A stretch of DNA of 64,000 bases from Cellulophaga sp. RHA19 (GTDB lineage Bacteria > Bacteroidota > Bacteroidia > Flavobacteriales > Flavobacteriaceae): assembly GCF_002813425.1 (NCBI RefSeq), contig NZ_PHUL01000001.1, positions 310,001 through 374,000 on the forward strand. The letters are read 5' to 3'. The notes under the pieces are model-generated. The model was not told the origin of the DNA and searched no databases. It saw nothing but the letters and a program-made list of their open reading frames with translations. The first letter of the stretch is position 1. The number at the start of each line of letters is the position of its first letter. Both the position numbers and the translations under genes were made by a program. Positions 8,553 to 17,465 of the stretch are shown here, in pieces.

Positions 8553-11500
8553 TTATGATTCTTGTGTATTTCTCACTTTAACATGATAGAAAACATTTGG
8601 TTTTGTACCAATGTGCTCTAATAAATGATACATACGGTTACTTTCTTTTAATTCAGCAACCTCACTTTCTTTATCATTTACATCTCCAAATACCATTGCA
8701 CCACTACTACATGCAGCAGAACAAGCCGTTTGAAACTCACTATCTTTTACTGTGCGTCCGTCTCTCTTAGCATCCAAAATAGACTTTTGAGTCATTTGAA
8801 TACACATAGAGCATTTCTCCATTACTCCACGAGAACGAACATTTACATCTGGATTAATTACCATTTTTCCTAAATCATTATTCATATGGTAATTAAACTC
8901 GTCATTGTTGTTATACAAGAACCAGTTAAAACGACGTACTTTATACGGACAGTTGTTTGCACAATATCTTGTACCAACACATCTATTATACGCCATATGG
9001 TTTTGACCTTGTCTACTGTGAGATGTTGCAGCAACAGGACAAACTGTTTCACATGGAGCGTGATTACAGTGTTGACACATTACTGGCTGAAAAGCTACTT
9101 GAGGATTAGCAGAAGGATCTTCCAACTCACCAAATCCACTTAAAGAACCTTTATCTCCAGTTAAACCATCAAATTCATCTTTCTTAACATTATCTCCTTC
9201 AAAAGTATCTTCAGAAGAATAATATCTATCTATACGCAACCAGTGCATATCCCTAGACTTACGCACTTCATCTTTACCAACAACAGGCACATTATTTTCA
9301 GCGTGACAAGCTATAACACAAGCCCCACAACCAGTACATGCGTTTAAATCTATTGATAAATTAAAGTGATGACCAACAGAACGATCAAAATCATCCCAAA
9401 GACTAACTGAAACAGCATCTACTTCGTTATGATTTAAAGATACCTGAGGAACTGGATTCCATTCTGCGTGATCTTTAGTATTAAAAATTTCTAATGTAGT
9501 TTCTTTGATAATATCACCTCTACCCATTAATGTCTTATGAAGCTGCACACAAGCAAACTCATGCATACCTTCTGCTTTAGACACAGATACAGATTGATTA
9601 GAAACACCTCCTTGATATAATGCATACGCATTAACACCAGTTTGCATTTCTGCTTGTAAACCAGATTTTCTTCCGTAACCAAAAGAAAGCCCAACAGAAC
9701 CTGGCGCTTGACCTGGCTGAATAATTACTGGAACCTCTTTTAACTCAACATCTCCCACTTTAAGGTTTACCTTACTACCATCTAAACCACCGTTAGCCAC
9801 ATGATCATTAACAAGACCTAACTTTTCAGCATCAGCTTTAGATACAGTAACATAATTATCCCAAGATACTCTAGTAATTGGATCTGGAAACTCTTGCAAC
9901 CATGGATTATTAGCCTGCTGACCATCTCCCATACCCACCTTAGAGTAAAAAGCTAACTCCATACCAGATGAAGATGCCTTAGATAACTTAGAAGCCGCCA
10001 TAGATAAATCTACTAGAGATGACACTATCGACTCTTCTTCAGAAACAACTGAAGCAACAGTTTCCTCAACAACATCTACAATAGTCGCAGGTGCTTTATA
10101 AACACCATCATGTAACGCCTGATTCCACTTTCCGTCTCCTAACACAGAAGAACTCCAAGTTTCCTTAATATAATCATAATACGTCTTATCAGATCCCATC
10201 CAAACTAGCAACGATGATTGGAATTGACGCGTATCAAAAATCTCTTTAATTGTTGGCTGTATTAATGCATAATGTCCTTTTTTAATTTGAACATCACCCC
10301 AAGACTCTAAGTAATTAGGAGCAGCAGCAGCATAAGTAGAAACAGCTACAGTCTCATTATTACTTTGTGAAAAAGCAACAGACAAATCTACCTTAGACAA
10401 TGCATCTGTAAACTCAGCCGAATTTGGCATTGTATAAGCAGGGTTTACGCCATCCATAATAAGCAGACCCACCTTACCGGCTTTCATATCTACCATTAAT
10501 TCAGCAACAGCCTTAACACTACCTTGTCTTACATATTTTGGTGCCTTAGCATCAAAAGCAACACTAGACTGCTTTTCATTAATTGCCAACACAATCGCTT
10601 GAGCATCTTTATCATCTAAACCTGTTACAACAACAGCTTTACCTTTAGCCTTTTTAAACTCTTCTGCAGTAGCTAAAACAGCTTTTTCTACAGCAGCAGG
10701 CAACTCACCACCTACAGACACATTCATTACTTTAGCGTAAAATTTAGCTAAAGCAATTTTCTGCTGTGTAGGAGTCAACAACACTCTTTTATCTGCATTA
10801 GCACCAGTTAACGACATATTTGCCTCAAACTGAATGTGCCTTGACATTTTTCCATTTTTTGGAACACGACCAGCAGAATACCCACTATCATATCCACCAC
10901 CTTGCCAATCACCAAGAAAATCTGCTCCAAAAGAAACAATCAACTCAGCTTTCTCAAAGTTATAATCAGCTAATGCTCTTTCACCATACTTTTCCTCAAA
11001 AGCATTTAATGCAGCATCAGCAGAAATAGCATCATAAGTAACATGATTTACATTTTCACCGTAAACCTCCTTAAACTCAGCAATCAATCTAGAAGTAGAT
11101 GGACTAGCGTAAGTTTGCGTTAATAATGCAATTTGCTTACCAGAACCCTTCAACGCAGTTAATTTTGACTTAACCACACCATCTAAAGCAGACCACTCAA
11201 CAGCCCCCCCTTTAGATACAGGACCCTGCAATCTCTTACTATCATATAATGACAAAACAGAAGCTTGCACACGAGCATTTGCGGACCCGTTTACTTTAGC
11301 ATCTGTATTATTTTCAATTTTTATTGGCCTACCCTCTCGAGTTTTTACCAAAACACTTGCAAAGTCAAAACCATCTGCTATTGTTGTTGCATAATAATTA
11401 GCAACACCAGGTATAATTTGATCTGGCTGAACAACATAAGGTATTGATTTTACAACCGGCCCTTCACAAGCAGCCATTGTTGCAGCAGCAGTACTAAAAC

Positions 11501-11678
11501 CTACATACTTTAAGAAATCCCTTCTATTAGTAGAACTTGCTGCTAAACCTTCCTTATCACCTAAGAAATCTTCAACAGGTATCTCCTGAACAAATTCGTT
11601 CTGTTTTAGCGCCTCAACAATGGAATCGTTAGGATTTAACTCCGCTTCGCTTTTCCAATATTTTTTGTTTGATGACAT
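8553..11678 (-). CDS. actB: Alternative complex III subunit ActB, iron-sulfur/molybdopterin-oxidoreductase-like protein
   Basis: A 1041-residue periplasm-facing subunit that joins a molybdopterin-oxidoreductase-like region (about residues 60-740) to a ferredoxin-like region with four cysteine clusters (from about residue 779: CTGCGACVIAC, CQHCNHAPCETVC, CVGTRYCANNCP and CSMC...ACSAACSSGA). The N-terminus has the Tat-type motif RRDFLKYVGFS followed by a cysteine (AAC) around residue 70, unusually far from the start, as in proteins described as TAT-variant-translocated. In characterised complexes the molybdopterin-like domain has lost its cofactor; I infer the same here. Electrons pass from the ActC quinol site through these clusters to the ActA haems. 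Confidence 0.95.
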   Translation of the reverse strand: MSSNKKYWKSEAELNPNDSIVEALKQNEFVQEIPVEDFLGDKEGLAASSTNRRDFLKYVGFSTAAATMAACEGPVVKSIPYVVQPDQIIPGVANYYATTIADGFDFASVLVKTREGRPIKIENNTDAKVNGSANARVQASVLSLYDSKRLQGPVSKGGAVEWSALDGVVKSKLTALKGSGKQIALLTQTYASPSTSRLIAEFKEVYGENVNHVTYDAISADAALNAFEEKYGERALADYNFEKAELIVSFGADFLGDWQGGGYDSGYSAGRVPKNGKMSRHIQFEANMSLTGANADKRVLLTPTQQKIALAKFYAKVMNVSVGGELPAAVEKAVLATAEEFKKAKGKAVVVTGLDDKDAQAIVLAINEKQSSVAFDAKAPKYVRQGSVKAVAELMVDMKAGKVGLLIMDGVNPAYTMPNSAEFTDALSKVDLSVAFSQSNNETVAVSTYAAAAPNYLESWGDVQIKKGHYALIQPTIKEIFDTRQFQSSLLVWMGSDKTYYDYIKETWSSSVLGDGKWNQALHDGVYKAPATIVDVVEETVASVVSEEESIVSSLVDLSMAASKLSKASSSGMELAFYSKVGMGDGQQANNPWLQEFPDPITRVSWDNYVTVSKADAEKLGLVNDHVANGGLDGSKVNLKVGDVELKEVPVIIQPGQAPGSVGLSFGYGRKSGLQAEMQTGVNAYALYQGGVSNQSVSVSKAEGMHEFACVQLHKTLMGRGDIIKETTLEIFNTKDHAEWNPVPQVSLNHNEVDAVSVSLWDDFDRSVGHHFNLSIDLNACTGCGACVIACHAENNVPVVGKDEVRKSRDMHWLRIDRYYSSEDTFEGDNVKKDEFDGLTGDKGSLSGFGELEDPSANPQVAFQPVMCQHCNHAPCETVCPVAATSHSRQGQNHMAYNRCVGTRYCANNCPYKVRRFNWFLYNNNDEFNYHMNNDLGKMVINPDVNVRSRGVMEKCSMCIQMTQKSILDAKRDGRTVKDSEFQTACSAACSSGAMVFGDVNDKESEVAELKESNRMYHLLEHIGTKPNVFYHVKVRNTQES

Positions 11679-11713
11679 ACGATATATCTGAAATTATCTT
11701 CTTTTACAATCAA

Positions 11714-13042
11714 TTAATAGTGACACTTACCACATTCTAAACCACCTTGCATAGCAGCCGTAAGCTTCCCTACACCATACTTTTTAGAAAGCTCTTCATG
11801 AATTTTATCATAATAAGCATTACCTTCCATTTTCACATTTGTTTCTCTATGACAGTTAATACACCACCCCATAGTTAATGGAGCATGCTGACTAACAACT
11901 TCCATCTCCTCAATTGGACCGTGACATGTCTGACACTCAACTCCAGCAACACTTACGTGCTGAGAGTGATTAAAGTAAACAAAATCTGGTAAATTATGTA
12001 TTCTAACCCATTCTACAGGCTTAGACTCACCAGTATATTTTTGACCTTCTTCATCCCAACCAACAGCAGCATAAAGTTTTTTAATCTCCTTAGTATAGAA
12101 CTCATTTGTATAACCATTTTCAATATCAGACTGAGAAGGACCCTCTGGATTACCCTTGTACTCATATATCGATTTATGACAATTCATACAAACATTCAAA
12201 GATGGAATACCCGAAGTCTTAGAAACCCTAGCAGAAGAATGACAATACTTACAATCTACCTTATTATCTCCAGCATGAACTTTATGAGAAAAATGAATTG
12301 GCTGAACTGGCTCGTAACCCTGATCTATACCCACTTGCATAAAGTAACCATATACAAAGTAAGCACTAGTTAACAACAAGAATACAACAGAAACCAAAAC
12401 CAAAAACTGGTTTTGAACAAACGCTTTCCAAATAGGAATTCGTTTTTCAGCTCTTTCTCTCTCAACATCAATACCATTAGCTTTAGCAATGTTACGCAAA
12501 GTCTTATTAACCATAAATAACATAGCAACCAACAACGCAAAAACCAAAGCCAACGCTCCTAAGATAATCTCATTAGAAACCCCACTAGAGGAACCACCTG
12601 ATACATCACCTGAAACAGGAACAGCAGCACTAGCAGCAGGCTTTTCTTCTACTGCAGCTGTATAAGCCAAGATATTATCAATATCTCCATTACTTAATGT
12701 AGGAAAAGCAGTCATTGCAGTATTGTTATACTCTGCAAAAATCTTATTAGCATAAGAGTCCCCAGACTTAATAACACCTGAACTATTTTTAACCCACGCA
12801 TAAATCCACTCACGATCCAAACCTTCTTCCTCTAAACGAGACTCCACATTCCTTAAAGCAGGACCAGTTCCTTTTCTATCCAAAGAGTGGCATGATGCAC
12901 AATTTTGATTAAAGATCTGTTTCCCCTTTGCAGGATCAGCATTTTCTGATTGAGAAAATAGGGATACTGAAAATAGCATTGCAGCTATCAGATTGACACC
13001 CAAAAATTTAGAAAGTTGATTACGGTATAAAACCTTTTTCAT
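11714..13042 (-). CDS. actA: Alternative complex III subunit ActA, multihaem cytochrome c with extra N-terminal mono-haem domain
   Basis: A 442-residue exported cytochrome, first gene of the act operon. A signal or anchor helix (about residues 12-31) precedes a class I cytochrome c domain with CASCH at 48-52. A Ala/Ser/Gly linker and a helix (158-178) follow, then a second helix at about 211-235, then the canonical pentahaem part with CxxCH at 264-268, 285-289, 370-374, 394-398 and 437-441, the last one residue from the C-terminus. So six haems are predicted instead of the five of classic ActA. The start ATG is about 75 bases downstream of the predicted transcription start. Confidence 0.94.
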   Translation of the reverse strand: MKKVLYRNQLSKFLGVNLIAAMLFSVSLFSQSENADPAKGKQIFNQNCASCHSLDRKGTGPALRNVESRLEEEGLDREWIYAWVKNSSGVIKSGDSYANKIFAEYNNTAMTAFPTLSNGDIDNILAYTAAVEEKPAASAAVPVSGDVSGGSSSGVSNEIILGALALVFALLVAMLFMVNKTLRNIAKANGIDVERERAEKRIPIWKAFVQNQFLVLVSVVFLLLTSAYFVYGYFMQVGIDQGYEPVQPIHFSHKVHAGDNKVDCKYCHSSARVSKTSGIPSLNVCMNCHKSIYEYKGNPEGPSQSDIENGYTNEFYTKEIKKLYAAVGWDEEGQKYTGESKPVEWVRIHNLPDFVYFNHSQHVSVAGVECQTCHGPIEEMEVVSQHAPLTMGWCINCHRETNVKMEGNAYYDKIHEELSKKYGVGKLTAAMQGGLECGKCHY

Positions 13043-13125
13043 ATTTAAAATATTTCTATCGAAATCCTGGCACGATAATTACTATATAACAGGCACACGC
13101 CCTATATCGCTTCTTAAATTGAACG

Positions 13126-13156
13126 CAAAAATACGACATAGACTTAAATTTGGAAA
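13126..13156 (-). promoter_or_regulatory. Promoter of the actABCDEF-coxBA operon
   Basis: On the minus strand TATTTTTG (13126-13133) matches the TAnnTTTG -7 box, and a TTTC (13153-13156) lies exactly 19 bases upstream in the -33 position (consensus TTTG). The actA ATG follows after about 83 bases. Confidence 0.55.
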
Positions 13157-13211
13157 TGTTAAGGGATTGATAATTTATAATTTATAATTGTTCTAAATAA
13201 TATTTATGCGT

Positions 13212-13240
13212 TATGTTTGATTTATAATAATTTACATTTG
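13212..13240 (+). promoter_or_regulatory. Tandem -7-like boxes upstream of the first SPOR gene
   Basis: Two TAnnTTTG matches, TATGTTTG (13212-13219) and TACATTTG (13233-13240), precede the ATG at 13273 by 53 and 32 bases. No TTTG lies 19-21 bases upstream of the second box, so the -33 element is unclear. The duplicated box could give two start points or be chance. Confidence 0.45.
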
Positions 13241-13272
13241 CATAAGCTTATTAATATTAACACGCACAACTA

Positions 13273-13644
13273 ATGAAAACACTTTATACAAGCATAATAT
13301 GTCTTACCCTAAGCACTTTTTGTTTTGCTCAAGAAGGAGACATTACTATAAAGCAAGACAAAAGCCTTGAGAAGCTTTTAGATTTATACACTGAAAGCAA
13401 TAAAACATCAAAATACTACACTATACAAATACATTCTAGTCAAAGCCCCAGTAAAGCTAACAGCAAAAAAAGTGAAGTACAAGAAAGCTTTACAAACTGG
13501 TTTTCAGAAATTAGTTTTGACCAACCAAATTACAAGGTGAGAATAGGAAAATTTAACACAAAATTTGAAGCTCAACAAAAACTAATAGAAGTACACAAAA
13601 AGTATCCTAACGCATTTTTAATTGCAGACCAAAAGGAAAAATAA
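13273..13644 (+). CDS. Small exported SPOR-domain protein (first copy)
   Basis: A 123-residue protein with a Sec signal peptide (residues 1-19, ending FCFAQ), a short charged linker and a SPOR domain at about 47-118 (YTIQIHSS at the start and YKVRIGKF in the middle, ending in NAFLIAD). SPOR domains bind denuded septal peptidoglycan in the periplasm. Most known SPOR proteins are membrane-anchored and larger; this one would be a free periplasmic protein. A close paralogue with the same layout follows at 14133. A rho-independent terminator follows directly, so it is transcribed alone. Confidence 0.75.
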   Translation: MKTLYTSIICLTLSTFCFAQEGDITIKQDKSLEKLLDLYTESNKTSKYYTIQIHSSQSPSKANSKKSEVQESFTNWFSEISFDQPNYKVRIGKFNTKFEAQQKLIEVHKKYPNAFLIADQKEK

Positions 13645-13661
13645 TCTATACAAACACAATT

Positions 13662-13697
13662 AAAAGAGCGATCCAGAAATGGGTCGCTCTTTTTTTT
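13662..13697 (+). terminator. Rho-independent terminator after the first SPOR gene
   Basis: A 10-bp stem (13665-13674 with 13681-13690, one G-T pair) containing GAGCG/CGCTC is followed by a run of T. It also has an A-run on its left side. Confidence 0.85.
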
Positions 13698-13881
13698 ATA
13701 ACCTAATTGAACAAATTAAAAACTTACTTATATAAAACGAAATCACAAATTCAATGTTAAGCAAATAAAGACACCACACACCAATATTACACCTGAGTTT
13801 TTTTTTACATATCCAACCCAACCAACAAGAAAACACCAACAGCAAGCAACATAAGAATCTTAAAAAATAACCTATAAACAC

Positions 13882-13907
13882 AGAAAGAGAGAGAAAGAGA
13901 GAGAGAG
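13882..13907 (+). repeat. GA-rich simple repeat
   Basis: A 26-base purine tract built mainly from GA dinucleotides with two AA interruptions. Such tracts can vary in length by slippage and are rare in AT-rich bacterial chromosomes. It lies about 225 bases upstream of the second SPOR gene and outside any reading frame, so coding phase variation is unlikely. Confidence 0.8.
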
Positions 13908-14132
13908 TAACAAATAAAATTGCAAAATAAACACCGGAAGCCCCAACAATAAGTTTTACCACACAGCTTACTAAGACACAACACAAACGAATACCATTTT
14001 AATAGCTAACCAGTAAGAAAAATAAAAAAACACAATCTAAAGCCGAACCACCTATTATACACCGATAAATAGACAACATTTTTATGCAACAAAATAAAAC
14101 ACTAATTTTATAAGAAACAAAACCCAATACAT

Positions 14133-14501
14133 ATGAAAACAACAAAGATCTACATCAGTCTATTTTTTCTGACTTTTTTCTCTACACTATGTTTTGCACA
14201 AGAAAGCGAAATATCAATAAACGAAGAAGAAAACAAAACAACAACAGTTAACCAAAACACATTACTAGCCCCTCCCTTTGCCATACAAATACACCAAAGC
14301 ACAAACATAGCCGAAGCGAATAAAATAAAATCTGAAGCAAAAAGGAATTTCCCAGGAATGAGCACTAAGCTAAAAAGCAACCAAAACATACACAGCATTA
14401 CGCTTGGCAATTTCAACAACATAAGGGAAGCCAACCAGAAGCTAAAGACAGTTAAAACAAAATACCCTTCAGCAGTATTAATATCTAATCAAAAGGAATA
14501 A
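14133..14501 (+). CDS. Small exported SPOR-domain protein (second copy)
   Basis: A 122-residue protein with a signal peptide (about residues 1-23, ending LCFAQ), a short Glu/Asn/Thr linker and a SPOR domain at about 50-117 (FAIQIHQS, then HSITLGNF, ending SAVLISN). Layout, length and C-terminal ending (NQKE) match the copy at 13273, so the pair arose by tandem duplication, but the sequences have diverged. Predicted role: binding to septal peptidoglycan in the periplasm. Codon use is A- and C-rich, like the spacer in front of it. A bidirectional terminator separates it from infB. Confidence 0.75.
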   Translation: MKTTKIYISLFFLTFFSTLCFAQESEISINEEENKTTTVNQNTLLAPPFAIQIHQSTNIAEANKIKSEAKRNFPGMSTKLKSNQNIHSITLGNFNNIREANQKLKTVKTKYPSAVLISNQKE

Positions 14502-14521
14502 ATACTAGATTAACATAAAAC

Positions 14522-14554
14522 AAAAAAGCGACTCATTTCTGAGTCGCTTTTTTT
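14522..14554. terminator. Bidirectional terminator between SPOR gene and infB
   Basis: An 8-bp stem (14528-14535 with 14540-14547, 4-base loop) is flanked by six A on the left and seven T on the right. It can end transcription of the SPOR gene on the plus strand and of rimP-nusA-infB on the minus strand. Confidence 0.85.
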
Positions 14555-14571
14555 ATATGATTTAGAAATTA

Positions 14572-17424
14572 TTATTTCAATTTCTTTTTAACCGCTACCT
14601 CTTGGAAAGCTTCAACTATATCACCTTCCTTAATATCATTGTAGTTTTTAACCTGAAGTCCACAATCATACCCTTTAGCAACTTCTTTAGCATCATCCTT
14701 AAATCGTTTTAAAGAAGCAAGTTCTCCTGTGTAAATTACAACACCATCACGTATTAAACGTATACCTGCATTCCTAACCAATTTACCTGTTAATACCATA
14801 CAACCTGCAATTGTACCCACCTTAGATATCTTAAAGGTCTCACGTATTTCTGCAGTACCAAGTATCTCCTCTTTCATTTCTGGGGAAAGCATACCTTCCA
14901 TTGCATCCTTAAGATCATTAATTGCAGCATAAATAATAGAATACATTCTAATATCTATTTCCTCTTTTTCTGCAATTGCTCTTGCATTACCCATTGGCCT
15001 TACATTAAACCCAATAATAATTGCATCTGAAGCAGAAGCTAACAATACATCTGACTCCGTAATAGGACCAACAGCTTTGTGTATAATATTTACTTGTATT
15101 TCTTCAGTAGAAAGTTTCTGGAAAGAATCTGTAAGTGCCTCAACAGAACCATCAACATCACCCTTAAGAATAATATTAAGCTCTTTAAAGTCACCTAAAG
15201 CAATACGTCTACCAATTTCATCTAAAGTAATATGACGCTGCGTACGCACAGATTGCTCTCTTTGTAATTGAGAACGCTTAGAAGCAATTTGCTTAGCCTC
15301 ACGCTCATCCTCTAACACATTAAACTTATCACCTGCCTGTGGTGCACCATCTAAACCTAAAATAGATATTGGTGTAGAAGGACCAACCTCTTGAACATTA
15401 TTACCACGTTCATCTTGCATTGCCTTAATTTTACCACTACAAGTACCAGCTAATACATAGTCACCTATTTTTAAAGTACCGGCTTGTACTAAAATTGTAG
15501 AAACATAACCTCTACCTTTATCCAAGAACGCCTCTACTACTGTACCTGAAGCTAACTTTTTAGGATTTGCTTTAAGCTCTAACAACTCAGCCTCCAATAA
15601 AACTTTCTCTAAAAGCTCTTTAACACCAGTTCCCTTTTTAGCTGAAATATCTTGAGACTGAATTTTTCCACCCCAATCTTCAACCAATAAGTTCATCTGC
15701 GCTAAACCTTCCTTAATTTTATCTGGATTTGCAGTAGGTCTATCTATTTTATTTATTGCAAAAATTATAGGAACTCCAGCCGCTTGTGCATGACTAATAG
15801 CTTCTTTTGTTTGAGGCATAATATCATCATCTGCCGCAACAACTATAATTGCAATATCCGTTACTTGAGCACCACGTGCACGCATTGCCGTAAAGGCCTC
15901 GTGACCTGGAGTATCCAAGAACGCTATTTTTTGTCCATTATCCAACTGAACCCCGTAAGCACCAATATGCTGTGTAATACCACCACTTTCACCAGCAATT
16001 ACATTCTCTTTACGAATGTAATCCAATAAAGATGTTTTACCGTGATCTACGTGACCCATTACCGTTACAATAGGAGCTCTTTCTTTTAAATCTTCAGGAG
16101 CGTCAACCTCTTCCACAATAGATTCTTCAATCTCTGCAGCAATAAACTCAACTTCGTATCCAAACTCTTCAGCAACTATAGATAATGTCTCAGCATCTAA
16201 ACGCTGATTCATCGTCACCATAATTCCTAATGACATACAAGCAGATATTATCTGAGTACTAGAAACCTCCATCATAGTAGCAACCTCACCAACAGTAACA
16301 AACTCTGTTACTTTTAAGATTTTACTTTCTGCTTCTTGCTTCTCAAGATCTTTCTCTGTCTGTTGACGGTGCTGATCTCTTTTATCTCTTCTATACTTAG
16401 CTCCTTTTCCTTTTTTAGACTTACCTTGAAGTTTCTCCAAAGTTTCTCTAACCTGCTTTTGAACTTCTTCTTCAGTAGGCTCAACTTTTACAACTGGCGC
16501 ATTAAATCTACCCTTACCTGGTCCAGATTTACCCCTGTTATTTCCACCTTGTCCACCTCTATTATTACCACCTGGCTTGTTATTACTAACAATTCTCTTT
16601 CGGCGTTTTTTCTTATCACCTCCAGCACCAGCAGCATTCTTAGGAGCTTCTTTCTTTTTAGGCTTATTAAACTTAGACAAATCAATTTTTGCACCCGTAA
16701 GCTTAGGTCCAGATAATTTTTGATATTGAGTAGTTATAACCGTATTCTCCTTAGCTTCTGCCTCAGTAGTCTCAGCTGGTTTTTCCGCTTCAACTTTTGC
16801 TTTTGGCTCTTCTTTTTTAACAGGAGCAGGCTTTTTAGCTGCAGGAGCAGACTTCTTTTTACCCGCATCTAAATCTATCTTACCAACAGTTTTAGGACCC
16901 GCTAACTCAACTTTACCCGTTTTTATGGTTGTAGATTCTTTTGCCACAGGTTTTTCAACCGGCTTAGACTCTTCTTTAACCACTGGCTTTTTAGCCTGAA
17001 CAGGTTTTTCTTCTTTAGGAGCTACTTTTTCCTCAACAGGAGCTGGCTTCTTTTTACCCGCATCAAGATCTATTTTACCAACAGTCTTTGGGCCAGATAA
17101 TTCTGCTTTAGCCTTAACAACCTCTTGCGCAGCTGCTCTTTTCTCTCTTGCCAAACGCTTTTCTTCTTGCTCTTTTTCCAATTGCAATCTAAGCGCTTCT
17201 TTTTCTTTACGTTTTTCCTCGCCAACTTCCTTAGAAGCAACTTTCTTGCTCTTATCCGTTTGGAATTCATCCAAAAGAATTTGATGCACCTCATTGGAAA
17301 TCTTAGTAGTAGGCCTTGCCTCCACCTCATGTCCTTTGGACGAAAGATGGTCTATAGCCCTATCTAAAGAAATATTTAATTCCCTGAGGACCTTATTGAG
17401 CCTTATTGTTGCATTCTCTGCCAT
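14572..17424 (-). CDS. infB: Translation initiation factor IF-2
   Basis: About 950 residues. IF-2 is the GTPase that places fMet-tRNA on the 30S subunit and promotes subunit joining. An IF2_N-like start (TIRLNKVLRELNISLDRAIDHL) is followed by a long charged linker, the G domain with GHVDHGKT at about residue 455, then domains II-IV. The linker holds three copies of a motif of the form LxGPKTVGKIDLDAGKKK (about residues 109-125, 174-190 and 237-251), a probable internal duplication. I start at the ATG at 17424, giving MAENATIRLN. An in-frame TTG six bases upstream is less likely. It is the last gene of rimP-nusA-infB and ends at a terminator. Confidence 0.97.
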   Translation of the reverse strand: MAENATIRLNKVLRELNISLDRAIDHLSSKGHEVEARPTTKISNEVHQILLDEFQTDKSKKVASKEVGEEKRKEKEALRLQLEKEQEEKRLAREKRAAAQEVVKAKAELSGPKTVGKIDLDAGKKKPAPVEEKVAPKEEKPVQAKKPVVKEESKPVEKPVAKESTTIKTGKVELAGPKTVGKIDLDAGKKKSAPAAKKPAPVKKEEPKAKVEAEKPAETTEAEAKENTVITTQYQKLSGPKLTGAKIDLSKFNKPKKKEAPKNAAGAGGDKKKRRKRIVSNNKPGGNNRGGQGGNNRGKSGPGKGRFNAPVVKVEPTEEEVQKQVRETLEKLQGKSKKGKGAKYRRDKRDQHRQQTEKDLEKQEAESKILKVTEFVTVGEVATMMEVSSTQIISACMSLGIMVTMNQRLDAETLSIVAEEFGYEVEFIAAEIEESIVEEVDAPEDLKERAPIVTVMGHVDHGKTSLLDYIRKENVIAGESGGITQHIGAYGVQLDNGQKIAFLDTPGHEAFTAMRARGAQVTDIAIIVVAADDDIMPQTKEAISHAQAAGVPIIFAINKIDRPTANPDKIKEGLAQMNLLVEDWGGKIQSQDISAKKGTGVKELLEKVLLEAELLELKANPKKLASGTVVEAFLDKGRGYVSTILVQAGTLKIGDYVLAGTCSGKIKAMQDERGNNVQEVGPSTPISILGLDGAPQAGDKFNVLEDEREAKQIASKRSQLQREQSVRTQRHITLDEIGRRIALGDFKELNIILKGDVDGSVEALTDSFQKLSTEEIQVNIIHKAVGPITESDVLLASASDAIIIGFNVRPMGNARAIAEKEEIDIRMYSIIYAAINDLKDAMEGMLSPEMKEEILGTAEIRETFKISKVGTIAGCMVLTGKLVRNAGIRLIRDGVVIYTGELASLKRFKDDAKEVAKGYDCGLQVKNYNDIKEGDIVEAFQEVAVKKKLK

Positions 17425-17465
17425 AAACAAGTATTCGTATTCTTAAATTTTTGCTAATATATAGC

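Larger units (their letters stand above)
13645..14132 (+). other. Gene-free, G-poor spacer between the SPOR paralogues
   Basis: Apart from the terminator at its start, this 488-base spacer has no credible coding region on either strand. The plus strand is strikingly rich in A and C and poor in G and T for long stretches, unlike the neighbouring intergenic DNA, and contains a GA-repeat tract. I see no promoter matching the consensus in front of the second SPOR gene and no repeat flanks that would indicate an inserted element. Confidence 0.5.

Noticed and set aside
10820..11029. Antisense open frame over actB
   Set aside because: A shadow of the low-complexity coding strand, rich in His, Gln and Leu, with no start signal.
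13882..13907. CRISPR or variable coding repeat in the GA tract
   Set aside because: Only a simple dinucleotide run, with no spacers and no reading frame across it; no cas gene in the window.
13696..13986. A 96-codon minus-strand open frame in the SPOR spacer
   Set aside because: The product is an unstructured run of Leu, Phe, Cys and Val caused by reading the A-rich strand backwards. No signal, promoter or family pattern.
17425..17430. TTG start for infB two codons upstream
   Set aside because: The ATG at 17424 gives the normal IF-2 N-terminus; TTG is rare and adds only two residues.
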